From the NCBI GenBank assembly GCA_012516075.1, contig JAAYXE010000165.1, positions 16,708-80,707 of the forward strand: a stretch of 64,000 bases of DNA, in the 5' to 3' direction. How positions within the stretch are numbered: the first letter of the stretch is position 1; the number at the start of each line of letters is the position of its first letter. This document shows positions 1 to 8,407 of the stretch, piece by piece. The DNA comes from Chloroflexota bacterium (GTDB lineage: Bacteria; Chloroflexota; Anaerolineae; Anaerolineales; UBA4823). Made by a program: the position numbers and the translations under genes. The notes under the pieces were generated by a model that was not told the origin of the DNA, ran no database searches, and worked only from the letters and a program-made list of their open reading frames with translations.

Positions 1-1768
1 GTTCATCTTTCATTTTCTCCAGGTCCCACCTGTAAATCATCGGCCGGCCGCCGTTGCGAATAGAAGTAAACAGCAGGTAGCGCCCATCAGGCGACCAGGC
101 AGGATCAAAATCCCCACCCGGCTGGCTGGGTAGAGGCATCAGGTCTGAGCCATCTGCATTAACGATGAAAAATGCCGATCCAGGATAAGTCTCCTGATTT
201 CCGCTGCAGGGGGAGATGAAAATCAGGCGCTGTCCATCCGGCGACCATTCCGGCTGACACGCGCCTTCCGGCATATCCGTTAGCTGGCGCAGCCCGCTCC
301 CGTCGATATCCATCACAAAGATCTGCGGGATGCCGGTGCGGTCGGAAGCAAAGGCGATCTCCCCGCTGCTGCCGCCGATCCTGGTGGGTGTAGGTGAAGG
401 GGTAGGAGATGGCGTTGGCGAGGGCGTATGCGTGGGGCTTGGTTCCGGAGTAGGCGTTTCGGTTGCCGTACTTTCAACCGGGAAACCAGCGACACTGCCT
501 GGGGATTGCGGTTCATTCCCACCCAGTGGTGAGGTCGCTGAAGGAGCGAGCAGATCCTCGCTTCCGGTTGGCGACGGCCTCAGCGAATCTGTTGTTGAGT
601 CGATGAAACCCATCGAAATGGGGAGTTCGGGGACCATCGGCTGTGCCCAGGCGATCGCTCTGGAAACCAGCCCGGGATCAAATGCATAAACCGCTCCGCC
701 GGCTCCCAGGAGTAAAACGATAACGAGCAGAGCGGTTAGCAAACATCCAAACCGGCCGCCCTTTCCAGCGCCGGAAGCAGGCAGCGGGGTGGAATCAGCC
801 AGCGGCGTGCTGATCAGCAGCGGCTGAGGGCTTCTTTCACGCTGCTCAGGGATAAAGCTGTTCTCACGCGCAGGCGCACCAATGTCATCTCTGGTCACCG
901 GACGCGAACTGACCGGCGGTGGAGGACTGACATAGTATTCACCGGTCTTGCGGCGTGGTATACCTCGCACGGAGAGCAGCGCATTCTTGAATTCTTCCGC
1001 CGTCGCGTAGCGGTTCTCCGGGCGCACTTCAATGGCCTTTTCAATGACCGCAGCCAGACGGCGGGACACCTGGGGGTTAAGTTTGCGAATCGGGGTTAGC
1101 TCACACTGTCCCATTGCCCGCGCTAGCGCATCTTCGGGGATGGAGCCAGTCAGAGCAGCGTACAGCGTGGCCCCCAGGGAGAAGATGTCGGAGCGCTGGT
1201 CGGTGCGTGCCGTGCCGTACTGTTCAGGGGGTGAATAGCCCGGGGTCATCGCCCGCGCCCCGGTCGTGGTCTCCTGCGAACCCAGGATCACCTTCGCCAG
1301 GCCAAAATCGACCAGGAAGATCTCGCCCTGAGGTGTAATTTTTACGTTGCCCGGCTTGATGTCCCGGTGAACAATGGGAGGGTTGCGGGTTGACAGGTAG
1401 GTCAGCGCATCACAGATCGCCGCACCGATCATCACCGCCTCTTCATCGGTCAGCAAACCGGTGCGGTCCATGCGCTGGCGCAGATCTTCCCCCTCGATGT
1501 AATCCATAACCAGATACTGGCCCTGGCCTTCGATCACGAAGTGGTCCGTCACCCGCGGCATGTTCGGATGACGCAGGCTGGCCAGAATGATCGCTTCCCG
1601 GCGGAACTGGCGCGCGTATTCTTCGGTCGTGAACAGATTATCCTTGACCGCGACCTCTACGCCGAGGTTCTCATCCACGGCGCGATAGACAGAGCCCATG
1701 CCCCCCTGACCAAGGATTTCGATAATCTTATAACGGTTATTTAATACGGCGCCACGTTCAAGTATCAT
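1..1768 (-). CDS. Membrane Ser/Thr protein kinase with TolB-like repeats (3' end missing)
   Basis: Eukaryotic-type protein kinase. The frame is open from the ATG at 1768 to the left edge (about 589 codons), so the C-terminus is missing. Seen: glycine loop GQGGMGSVY near residue 20, ATP-binding Lys42 (VAVKDN), catalytic HRDIKPGN at 134-141, DFGLAK, and the GYSPPEQYG substrate-loop signature. A single hydrophobic helix lies at about 338-360, followed by a Ser/Thr/Pro-rich linker (TPTPEPSPT-like). After it come WD40/PD40 (TolB-type) repeats such as PEWSPDGQRLIF and PAWSPDGRYLLF. Inferred topology: cytoplasmic kinase and extracellular propeller, so a transmembrane sensor kinase. It stands alone on this strand, with 474 bases before gyrB. 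Family is certain; ligand and substrates are unknown. Confidence 0.93.
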   Translation of the reverse strand, partial: MILERGAVLNNRYKIIEILGQGGMGSVYRAVDENLGVEVAVKDNLFTTEEYARQFRREAIILASLRHPNMPRVTDHFVIEGQGQYLVMDYIEGEDLRQRMDRTGLLTDEEAVMIGAAICDALTYLSTRNPPIVHRDIKPGNVKITPQGEIFLVDFGLAKVILGSQETTTGARAMTPGYSPPEQYGTARTDQRSDIFSLGATLYAALTGSIPEDALARAMGQCELTPIRKLNPQVSRRLAAVIEKAIEVRPENRYATAEEFKNALLSVRGIPRRKTGEYYVSPPPPVSSRPVTRDDIGAPARENSFIPEQRERSPQPLLISTPLADSTPLPASGAGKGGRFGCLLTALLVIVLLLGAGGAVYAFDPGLVSRAIAWAQPMVPELPISMGFIDSTTDSLRPSPTGSEDLLAPSATSPLGGNEPQSPGSVAGFPVESTATETPTPEPSPTHTPSPTPSPTPSPTPTRIGGSSGEIAFASDRTGIPQIFVMDIDGSGLRQLTDMPEGACQPEWSPDGQRLIFISPCSGNQETYPGSAFFIVNADGSDLMPLPSQPGGDFDPAWSPDGRYLLFTSIRNGGRPMIYRWDLEKMKDE

Positions 1769-2242
1769 AATGTCTGCAACCAGTAAAACGGATGAGCATG
1801 CAAAATTATTACGCTTTCGCCGTTTATTCTTGTGAAAATCACCCGCAAGTCATTCACCACAGGTTTCTTTCCTGTACCAGCTGCCATTTATCAGCAGAGA
1901 ACTCTCAGGCAGGTCGAGATCTTACGAACAGGGGACCATTCAGACAATGTACCTGCCGGGCAGGGGGCTAATGGATGTGACCCTCCTTACGACCAAGGAG
2001 AGATGTCTGGATCTGCACAGCTTTTAAATCCTCAAGGTCCGTTCCGATCTTGTGGCAAGCTGGCCTGATTGCAGTCGCTTTGCTATTCCTAGAACGGTTT
2101 AAGGCATATCAAGCGGATGGAATTGAGAAAAGCGATTAATACAGTGCAGGTATGAATACCGGTAAGGAAGCGATAATCTGGATACGGATGCCATGATGGT
2201 ATCAGAGATTCACATCTCTGATACCATCACCTGACATTCCTG
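1769..2242. other. Intergenic stretch without a convincing gene
   Basis: 474 bases between the kinase start and the gyrB stop. The only clear structure is the perfect inverted repeat at 2195-2228. A plus-strand open frame at 1832-2068 has no recognisable domain, no good ribosome site and a composition like translated noncoding DNA. The kinase promoter should lie here, but I see no clear -35/-10 pair. Confidence 0.6.
2195..2228 (-). terminator. Hairpin after gyrB, likely terminator
   Basis: Perfect 15-base inverted repeat: GATGGTATCAGAGAT at 2195-2209 and ATCTCTGATACCATC at 2214-2228, with a four-base loop. It begins 14 bases beyond the gyrB stop codon. No T-run follows it on the gyrB strand, so it may stabilise the 3' end or act with a factor rather than be a classical intrinsic terminator. 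Confidence 0.6.
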
Positions 2243-4183
2243 TTAAATATCCAGGTTGCGTACCTCGCGAGCATGGGTGGTGATAAACCGCTTGCGAGGC
2301 GGAACAGCCGAGCCCATCAGCATATCGAAGGTGCGATCAGCTTCGGCCGCATCTTCGATGGTCACCAGCAGCAGCGTGCGGTTGGCGGGATCCATCGTAG
2401 TCTCCCAGAGCTGTTCCGGGTTCATTTCACCCAGACCTTTGTATCGCTGCAGCGTCACCTTGCCGTCCACCTGTCCATCTGTCACACCCAGCTCTCGTAA
2501 AATACGATCCTTCTCCGCATCGGAGTACACGTACTGCACTTTCTTCTTGTGCTCGATGCGGTACAGCGGCGGCTGTGCAATATACAGGTGCCCTTCTTCA
2601 ATGAGCTGGGGCATATAGCGGAAGAAGAAGGTGAGCAGCAGGGTGCGGATGTGACTTCCATCGACATCGGCATCGGTCATAATGATCACACGGCCGTAGC
2701 GCAGCCCGGAAATATCGAACGACTCGCCGATTCCGGTGCCCAGGGCAGAAATCAGCGCTTTCACCTCATTGTTAGCCAGGATCTTATCCAGCCGTGCGCG
2801 CTCGGTGTTGAGGATTTTGCCGCGCAGCGGCAGTATGGCCTGGAAGTGGCGATCGCGGCCCTGCTTGGCGCTTCCGCCAGCCGAGTCACCCTCCACGATG
2901 TACAGCTCGGTCTTCTCCGGGTTGCGTTCAGAGCAGTCCGCCAGTTTACCAGGCAGGGTCAGGCTTTCGCGCGCCGATTTGCGGCTCACCAGATCGCGCG
3001 CTTTGCGAGCCGCATCTCGTGCCCGTGCCGAGGTCAGACATTTCGAAACGATCGCCTTCCCGGCAGAAGGCGTCTCTTCCAGAAATGTGCTGAACGCTTC
3101 GCCGATAATCTGCTGCGCCAGAGTCTGTACCTCGGGGTTCATGAGCTTGACTTTCGTCTGGCTCTCGAACTGGGGCTCCGGGTGTTTAATGCTGATAATT
3201 GCCGTCAGGCCCTCACGGGTATCATCACCGGTGAAGTTCGGGTCTGAATCTTTCAGCAAGCCGCTGCGCCGGGCATAGTCGTTGATCGTGCGGGTAACCG
3301 CCGCGCGCAGACCGGTCAGGTGTGTGCCGCCATCGACGGTGTTGATCGTGTTCGCAAACGAATAGATCGATTCGGCGAAGGCATCCGTGTATTGAATGGC
3401 CGCATCAACCGTGATCCCATCGACCTCTTTTTCCACGTGTACCACCGGGTGGAGGACTTCACGGTTGCGGTTAAGATAGCGCACAAAGGAGGTGATCCCA
3501 CCTTCAAAGAAGAAGGTCATCTCCCGGTCGCTGCGCTCATCCAGCAGATAGATTGTGACCCCGCGGGTTACAAAGGCCATTTCACGGAAGCGCTGGACCA
3601 GTGTTTCGAAGCGGTATTCCAGATCTCCCTTGAAGATCTCAGGGTCATATTTGAAGGTAGTACTGGTGCCGGTATCATCCTTGCTGGTTTTGCCGATGAC
3701 CTCGACCGGCCCCTGGGGGTAACCGCGCCGGTACTCCTGGGCATGGATCTTTCCATCCCGGCGAACTTCCACCCGGCACCATTCCGACAGGGCGTTCACC
3801 GCTGAAACACCCACCCCGTGCAAACCACCGGAGACCTTGTAGCCTCCGCTGCCGAACTTACCACCGGCGTGCAGCACCGTCATCACGACCTCGAGTGCCG
3901 GCTTATTCAGTTGCGGATGCAGATCTACCGGGATCCCGCGCCCGTTATCTCTGACGGTCACACTGCTGTCCGGGTGGATGACGATCTCAATCCGGTCACA
4001 TGCCCCGGCAAGCGCTTCGTCAATTGAATTGTCGACGACCTCATAGATCAGGTGATGCAGCGCTTTGATATCGGTGCCGCCAACATACATACCCGGACGC
4101 CGTCGAACGGCCTCCAGACCTTCGAGCACCTGGATATCCTTCGCATCATACGATGAAATCATTGTTGAGTTGCCTTTTAACAC
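2243..4183 (-). CDS. gyrB: DNA gyrase subunit B
   Basis: ATPase subunit of type IIA topoisomerase, which introduces negative supercoils together with GyrA. Full length, about 646 residues. The GHKL ATPase shows [20 protein letters not shown] and [15 protein letters not shown]. The transducer domain follows, then the TOPRIM domain with the catalytic glutamate in IVEGDSAGG and the metal aspartates in [11 protein letters not shown]. The C-terminus ends EVRNLDI, as in GyrB. ParE is less likely because gyrA/parC are not adjacent and the tail is GyrB-like. Start: a GGGAGG site lies five bases before GTG at 4183; a TTG at 4186 is too close to it. An ATG at 4162 is the alternative and would give the canonical [16 protein letters not shown] beginning. 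Confidence 0.97.
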   Translation of the reverse strand: MLKGNSTMISSYDAKDIQVLEGLEAVRRRPGMYVGGTDIKALHHLIYEVVDNSIDEALAGACDRIEIVIHPDSSVTVRDNGRGIPVDLHPQLNKPALEVVMTVLHAGGKFGSGGYKVSGGLHGVGVSAVNALSEWCRVEVRRDGKIHAQEYRRGYPQGPVEVIGKTSKDDTGTSTTFKYDPEIFKGDLEYRFETLVQRFREMAFVTRGVTIYLLDERSDREMTFFFEGGITSFVRYLNRNREVLHPVVHVEKEVDGITVDAAIQYTDAFAESIYSFANTINTVDGGTHLTGLRAAVTRTINDYARRSGLLKDSDPNFTGDDTREGLTAIISIKHPEPQFESQTKVKLMNPEVQTLAQQIIGEAFSTFLEETPSAGKAIVSKCLTSARARDAARKARDLVSRKSARESLTLPGKLADCSERNPEKTELYIVEGDSAGGSAKQGRDRHFQAILPLRGKILNTERARLDKILANNEVKALISALGTGIGESFDISGLRYGRVIIMTDADVDGSHIRTLLLTFFFRYMPQLIEEGHLYIAQPPLYRIEHKKKVQYVYSDAEKDRILRELGVTDGQVDGKVTLQRYKGLGEMNPEQLWETTMDPANRTLLLVTIEDAAEADRTFDMLMGSAVPPRKRFITTHAREVRNLDI

Positions 4184-4199
4184 CAATACCTCCCAGCTA

Positions 4200-4247
4200 G
4201 TAAAACGTGAGGCGTAAAACTAGAAAGATGGTTTTCACGTTTTACGC
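4200..4247 (-). repeat. Overlapping inverted repeats upstream of gyrB
   Basis: Plus-strand GTAAAACGTGA (4200-4210) is the reverse complement of TCACGTTTTAC (4235-4245). In addition GCGTAAAAC (4212-4220) is the reverse complement of GTTTTACGC (4239-4247). Both pairings use 4239-4245, so the two hairpins exclude each other. They lie in the 85-base gap between the membrane-protein gene and gyrB, just before the gyrB ribosome site. Role unknown; possible RNA switch, partial terminator or protein-binding site. Confidence 0.55.
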
Positions 4248-4268
4248 ATAACGTCTTACCGGTTTTCG

Positions 4269-5249
4269 TTATTTCGTAGTTTGCCCTTCTATTCTCTGCT
4301 GCGCCAACCGATCTGCTTCTCGATAAAAGACCATACTCGCGGCCAGCACAGATGTCGTAATAAATGCATGTCCCAGTACACCAACCAGCGTCAGCCAGGA
4401 ATCGTACGCCGGGATTCGCCAGATTAAATCAGTTCCCAGGACCAGGACGCCTCCCAAAACCAGAAATCCCGATGTCGGCAGCGGGTGCTGCAGCATAATC
4501 TTAATGCTGTCGACCAGCGAACTGCCTGCCCATCGGCGCTTCAACAATATGCCGTGTGGTGCGAACGCCAGCAGCCCAAAAAAGACCGCCAGCGGTACAC
4601 TGCCAAACACGAAAAAGACAATCGTAAACTGCGATTGTCCTGCCATCAACAGCAGCGAAATCACGCAGGTCAGCGGCAGGAATGCTCCGATTAAGAGCAA
4701 ATGCCAGGCCACAAGCAGCAGTATGTACTGGCCGGTAGTCCAGAGCCAGCCGGTCAGAGCCTGCCGCCAGTTCACCCGTCCTGTCCGCACCGATTGCGAG
4801 ATCAGGATACCGTACAGTGCAGCAGCAGCCAGCCCTGCCGTAACCAGGAGGACGACCAGGATTATCATCAACCCATACGATGAAATTTCCTGGATCAGCG
4901 CAAGGCCGGCCGGGTGCCTTTCCGGAGTCCTCAGGGCAAACAGGCTGGGCAGACCGAAGGGAAATGCGCGCAGCACGCTGAGGATGTTAAACTGTTCGAT
5001 CTGCAGCAAGGTCTGTTCATAAACCGAGCGTACCGTCTCAGGCCCCCTTGCAGTCATGCCGGCAGCTTCGGTGAAGCTCGGCTCAGACAACAGCACAGGC
5101 CGCACACGCGGACCGAACCAGAGCAAAAGATCTAAGGCTACCGGGAAAAATATCAATTCGATACGACTGCTGACGGTCTCGAAACCAGCCGTTAAAGCCT
5201 GTATGAGACTGGGTTGAGCAGGCCCGACCTGGTGCTCCGTTACATTCAT
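4269..5249 (-). CDS. Multi-pass membrane protein of unknown function
   Basis: Not recognised as a named family. The roughly 326-residue protein has about six hydrophobic segments, including an IILVVLLVTAGLAAAALYG-like helix and a long helix pair near the middle. Positively charged loops (LLKRRW) suggest an integral cytoplasmic-membrane protein. Chosen start is the ATG giving MNVTEHQVG. The in-frame extension upstream to 5378 has no hydrophobic or domain character and crosses a promoter-like element. There is no Shine-Dalgarno, but TAAAAT (5265-5260 on this strand) sits ten bases before the ATG, suggesting a leaderless or nearly leaderless transcript. It is 85 bases upstream of gyrB on the same strand and may share its transcript. 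Confidence 0.72.
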   Translation of the reverse strand: MNVTEHQVGPAQPSLIQALTAGFETVSSRIELIFFPVALDLLLWFGPRVRPVLLSEPSFTEAAGMTARGPETVRSVYEQTLLQIEQFNILSVLRAFPFGLPSLFALRTPERHPAGLALIQEISSYGLMIILVVLLVTAGLAAAALYGILISQSVRTGRVNWRQALTGWLWTTGQYILLLVAWHLLLIGAFLPLTCVISLLLMAGQSQFTIVFFVFGSVPLAVFFGLLAFAPHGILLKRRWAGSSLVDSIKIMLQHPLPTSGFLVLGGVLVLGTDLIWRIPAYDSWLTLVGVLGHAFITTSVLAASMVFYREADRLAQQRIEGQTTK

Positions 5250-5342
5250 AAGACAGTTAATTTTACCATATAGAGGGAGATAAGGGTTTCCAGCATACCG
5301 GCGCAACATGGGGATAAACTGGGCCTGTTTTGAGCGAAATCC

Positions 5343-5371
5343 TTGACCATTATGCCCCTTATCGGTACAAT
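5343..5371 (+). promoter_or_regulatory. Sigma-70-type promoter for the liv operon
   Basis: TTGACC at 5343-5348 and TACAAT at 5366-5371 are separated by exactly 17 bases. This predicts a start near 5378 and a leader of about 200 bases before the substrate-binding protein gene. Confidence 0.72.
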
Positions 5372-5581
5372 CACTCAATTAAACTACGTGGGCCACTGTG
5401 AAAAAGGCACCGTCGCTGCCCCCATATGCCCAACGCCCATCATTTTGATAATGTCGTGACTTCGATATGCGACGAAAGGAGAGTTGTTATCGAACAATCT
5501 GACATGAATGCCCTACCCGATTCATCTCCATAAGTTTGAACAAAATACGCCAAGTTTTGTCATTCACAAGGGAGGAAGAAG
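5372..5581 (+). other. Long untranslated leader of the liv operon
   Basis: About 200 bases between the predicted promoter and the SBP start codon. It contains no open frame of substance and no riboswitch that I recognise. A small stem is possible around TTGTTATCGAACAA. It ends in a strong ribosome site, GGGAGGAAGAAG. The length leaves room for post-transcriptional control. Confidence 0.4.
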
Positions 5582-6973
5582 ATGTATAAGCGTTTGAGCA
5601 TTTTGTTTTCACTGCTGCTCGTGGCATCGCTGATCCTGGCAGCATGTGCCCCTTCAGCATCTCCGACGGAGGCAGTTCCTGAGCCTACAGAAGCTGTGAC
5701 CGAGCCGACGGAGGTGATGGAAGAACCCACTGAGGCTCCAACAGAAGCGGTAGAAGAGCCTGCAGAAACAGAAGAAGTGGATACGGAAGAACCGGCTGAT
5801 GGTGAAGATGGTGAGGCTCTCACCATTAAGACCGGTGATATTCCCGCGGAATGTGAAGGGGATTCGGACGAGCAGGCCTGCGCCGTGTTCGCTCCCGGCG
5901 AAACGATCAAGATCGGCTTTGCTGGTCCGATGACGGGGGACTTCTCTGCTTTCGGTACCGACATCTCTCAGGGTGCCCAGATCGGCATCCAGCAGTGCGG
6001 CAACTTTGGCAACTGGCAGGTGGAACTGCTGGTTGAGGACACCCAGGGTACGCCTGAAGGCGGCGCTTCGGTGGCCAACCTGTATGTGTCCAATCCGGAC
6101 GTGGTCGCCATTCACGGGCACACCTTCTCCGGCTCAGCTGCATCAGCCATCCCGATCTACAACACGGGACGCCGCCCCATGCTTTCGGCTTCTGCCACTC
6201 GGGCTGATCTGACCGAGGGTGATCAGGATGTCTTCAACCGCATTGCATTTACCGACGATATACAGGGCACCCGCGCAGCCGAATATCTCTTCAACCAGCT
6301 CGGAGTGACACGGATCGCCATTATGCACGACGGCGACGCTTACGGACAGGGTCTTGCCGAGACTGTCCGGCGGGTCTTCACCGAATTGGGTGGTGAGGTT
6401 GTCGCTTTCCAGGCTGTCACCGTGGGCGAGACGGATTACTCCGCTCCGCTGACGGAAATCGCCGCTTTCGCTCCTGAAGCGATTTACTTCGGTGGTTACT
6501 ACCCCGAAGCCTCAGTGATCGCCAATAACATGCCTGTGGCCGGGCTGACCGACACCATCCTCTTCAGCGATGACGGCACCTTCGGCTCCACCTTCATCGA
6601 ACTGGCCGGCGAAAATGCAGAGGGGGCCTACGCAACGTCGGCGCTGCCTCCTGCCTCTGAAGCAGTGGATGCCTTCACCCAGGCTTACCTGGACGCCTAC
6701 GGCGTTGAACCCGGCGCTCTCTCCACCTTCACCTGGCATGGTTACGACGTAGCCTGCGCTCTGTCGACGGTGATCGCCAACGTCGCCGTTGAAGGACCTG
6801 ATGGCAACGTCTACATCTCGCGCGAAGCGATGGTGGCCGGCGTTCGCAATCTGACCGGCTTCCAGGGTCTGACGGGTGAGATCACCTGCAATGAGAGCGG
6901 TGAGTGCAACACCGCCGGTCCGACCTTCTTCCAGGTTCAGAACGGTGAATGGGTTCAGGCTGCTGGAGAATAA
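5582..6973 (+). CDS. livK: Branched-chain amino-acid type ABC transporter, substrate-binding lipoprotein
   Basis: Extracytoplasmic solute receptor that delivers ligand to the LivHMGF membrane complex. 463 residues. The N-terminal lipoprotein signal has the lipobox LILAAC, with the acylated cysteine near residue 22. An acidic low-complexity linker of repeated PTE/EPT units follows to about residue 75. The type I periplasmic binding-protein fold (Peripla_BP_6) begins around IKIGFAGPMTGDFSAFG. Start ATG has the ribosome site GGGAGG. First gene of the transporter operon. Ligand cannot be read from sequence: the family binds leucine/isoleucine/valine, other amino acids, amides or urea. The linker would tether the receptor to the membrane of a cell that may lack a true periplasm (inference). 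Confidence 0.94.
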   Translation: MYKRLSILFSLLLVASLILAACAPSASPTEAVPEPTEAVTEPTEVMEEPTEAPTEAVEEPAETEEVDTEEPADGEDGEALTIKTGDIPAECEGDSDEQACAVFAPGETIKIGFAGPMTGDFSAFGTDISQGAQIGIQQCGNFGNWQVELLVEDTQGTPEGGASVANLYVSNPDVVAIHGHTFSGSAASAIPIYNTGRRPMLSASATRADLTEGDQDVFNRIAFTDDIQGTRAAEYLFNQLGVTRIAIMHDGDAYGQGLAETVRRVFTELGGEVVAFQAVTVGETDYSAPLTEIAAFAPEAIYFGGYYPEASVIANNMPVAGLTDTILFSDDGTFGSTFIELAGENAEGAYATSALPPASEAVDAFTQAYLDAYGVEPGALSTFTWHGYDVACALSTVIANVAVEGPDGNVYISREAMVAGVRNLTGFQGLTGEITCNESGECNTAGPTFFQVQNGEWVQAAGE

Positions 6974-7306
6974 CGGATCGATAACAAGATCCACTGACGC
7001 AGAATAACAGCGAGGCAGGCAGTGACACCTGCCTGTCTCGCTATCCTCTATGTTGACCCCGCACATTCACACCTTATCCACAAAGTCAGATACTGGATGG
7101 AGTTGGGGCGATCGCTTTCTCCCCTCCGGTCTGGCATCCTCCTCGAGGTTGGCTTTTTCGATATCGGCCAACGAATAGCGGTGCAGTATCCGCCGCAGCA
7201 GCACTGGTCTGCGATATTTTGAAAAAGTCATCAAGTTCGAGGGCAGGAATCAGATCGAAAAGACCATCTTCAGTCTCCACTGGGGTTCAGACTAGAAAGG
7301 TATACC
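6974..7306 (+). other. Gap between livK and livH
   Basis: 333 bases with no gene. It holds the hairpin at 7009-7042 and otherwise nothing that I can name. A perfect TTATCCACA at 7074-7082 matches a DnaA box, but it is single and near chance expectation for this length. Such gaps after receptor genes are common in ABC import operons. Confidence 0.5.
7009..7042 (+). terminator. Hairpin between livK and livH, probable partial terminator
   Basis: AGCGAGGCAGGCAG (7009-7022) pairs with CTGCCTGTCTCGCT (7029-7042), a 14-base stem with one G-U pair and a six-base loop. No T-run follows. The position after the receptor gene fits a 3'-stabilising or attenuating element that raises receptor mRNA over permease mRNA. 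Confidence 0.55.
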
Positions 7307-8407
7307 ATGAAAGAAGCAGCTATCCCACGTACTCGCGCCCCCATTAATGCTTACCGGATTGGTCAGGCTGTTATTGGTGTTCTGTTCACTGCCTTTTTCC
7401 TCTGGCGTCTTTATAACGTATTATTTGTCCAGGCCGTTTACGGCGCTGATACCTGGCTGCGCTTTCTGATCAGCGGTTTGATCATTGGCGCCGTGTATGC
7501 AGTTATCGCCATCGGATATACGCTGGTCTACGGTATTCTGTTTATGATCAACTTTGCGCACGGCGAGGTGATGATGCTGGGCGCCTTTGCAGGGTACTTC
7601 ACCTTTGAGGCATTAAATGCCTGGGTGGTGGACCCGGCTGGGGAACTGACCTTCCTCAATGCGTACCCTGTGCTGTCGATCATCCTGGCCTTTCTGGCAG
7701 GGATTCTGGTCTCGACGACGATGGGTATTCTTCTGGAACGCATCGCTTACCGCCCGCTGCGCGGTGCACCCCGCCTGGTACCGTTGATCAGCGCGATCGG
7801 CGCTTCGATCTTTCTTCAGAACACTGCTCAGGCGCTGTTTGGCCCCGGGCGGCGTACATATGTCAACCCATCAATACTTACCCGCAACGCCGGTGTCACC
7901 CTGGTGGTCAACAACCGGGACGTGATTATCACCTATACAGGTATTTTCACCTTCATCCTGTGCATTTTGCTCCTGATTGGCCTTTATATTCTGGTAAAGA
8001 AATCTCGTTTCGGCCGGGCGATGCGCGCAGTTGCCGAAAACAAACAGACCGCAGCATTAATGGGGATCGACGTGGATGGTGTCATCAGCCGTACGTTTGC
8101 CATCAGCGGCGCGCTCGCCGGTGCTGCGGGTGTGATGTGGGGTATCCATAACGGAATTATTTACCATTATGTTGGCTTTATCCCCGGCTTAAAGGCATTT
8201 ACCTCCGCCGTCCTGGGAGGGATCGGCAATATTCCCGGCGCCATGCTCGGCGGAATGTTCCTAGGCATTGTCGAATCCCTTGGCCCGGCCGCACTGGGCC
8301 TCAACTTCCAGTTGAAAGATGTAATTGCATTTTCGATCCTGGTTCTGGTGCTCATCTTCAGGCCCTCCGGTATTCTGGGTGAAGTGTTGAGCGAGGAGAA
8401 GGTGTGA
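7307..8407 (+). CDS. livH: Branched-chain amino-acid type ABC transporter permease LivH
   Basis: One of two membrane subunits of the importer. 366 residues with about eight to nine hydrophobic helices. Diagnostic LivH stretches are GAVYAVIAIGYTLVYGILFM, INFAHGEVMMLGAF, the cytoplasmic coupling region MRAVAENKQTAALMGIDV, and the C-terminal LVLIFRPSGILGE. An additional N-terminal segment of about 35 residues precedes the usual start of the family. ATG start preceded by GAAAGG. The TGA stop overlaps the livM start (TGATG), indicating translational coupling. Confidence 0.94.
   Translation: MKEAAIPRTRAPINAYRIGQAVIGVLFTAFFLWRLYNVLFVQAVYGADTWLRFLISGLIIGAVYAVIAIGYTLVYGILFMINFAHGEVMMLGAFAGYFTFEALNAWVVDPAGELTFLNAYPVLSIILAFLAGILVSTTMGILLERIAYRPLRGAPRLVPLISAIGASIFLQNTAQALFGPGRRTYVNPSILTRNAGVTLVVNNRDVIITYTGIFTFILCILLLIGLYILVKKSRFGRAMRAVAENKQTAALMGIDVDGVISRTFAISGALAGAAGVMWGIHNGIIYHYVGFIPGLKAFTSAVLGGIGNIPGAMLGGMFLGIVESLGPAALGLNFQLKDVIAFSILVLVLIFRPSGILGEVLSEEKV

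Noticed and set aside
1832..2068. 78-codon plus-strand open frame in the gap after the first kinase
   Set aside because: No domain, no ribosome site, and composition unlike the real genes; treated as noncoding.
5650..5810. Apparent tandem repeat in the SBP gene
   Set aside because: It encodes an acidic PTE-rich linker typical of lipoproteins; low-complexity coding sequence, not a mobile or CRISPR repeat.
7074..7082. Perfect DnaA-box sequence TTATCCACA
   Set aside because: Single copy; about one such 9-mer is expected by chance every 130 kb counting both strands. No cluster or AT-rich unwinding region nearby, so not called an origin, despite gyrB in the window.
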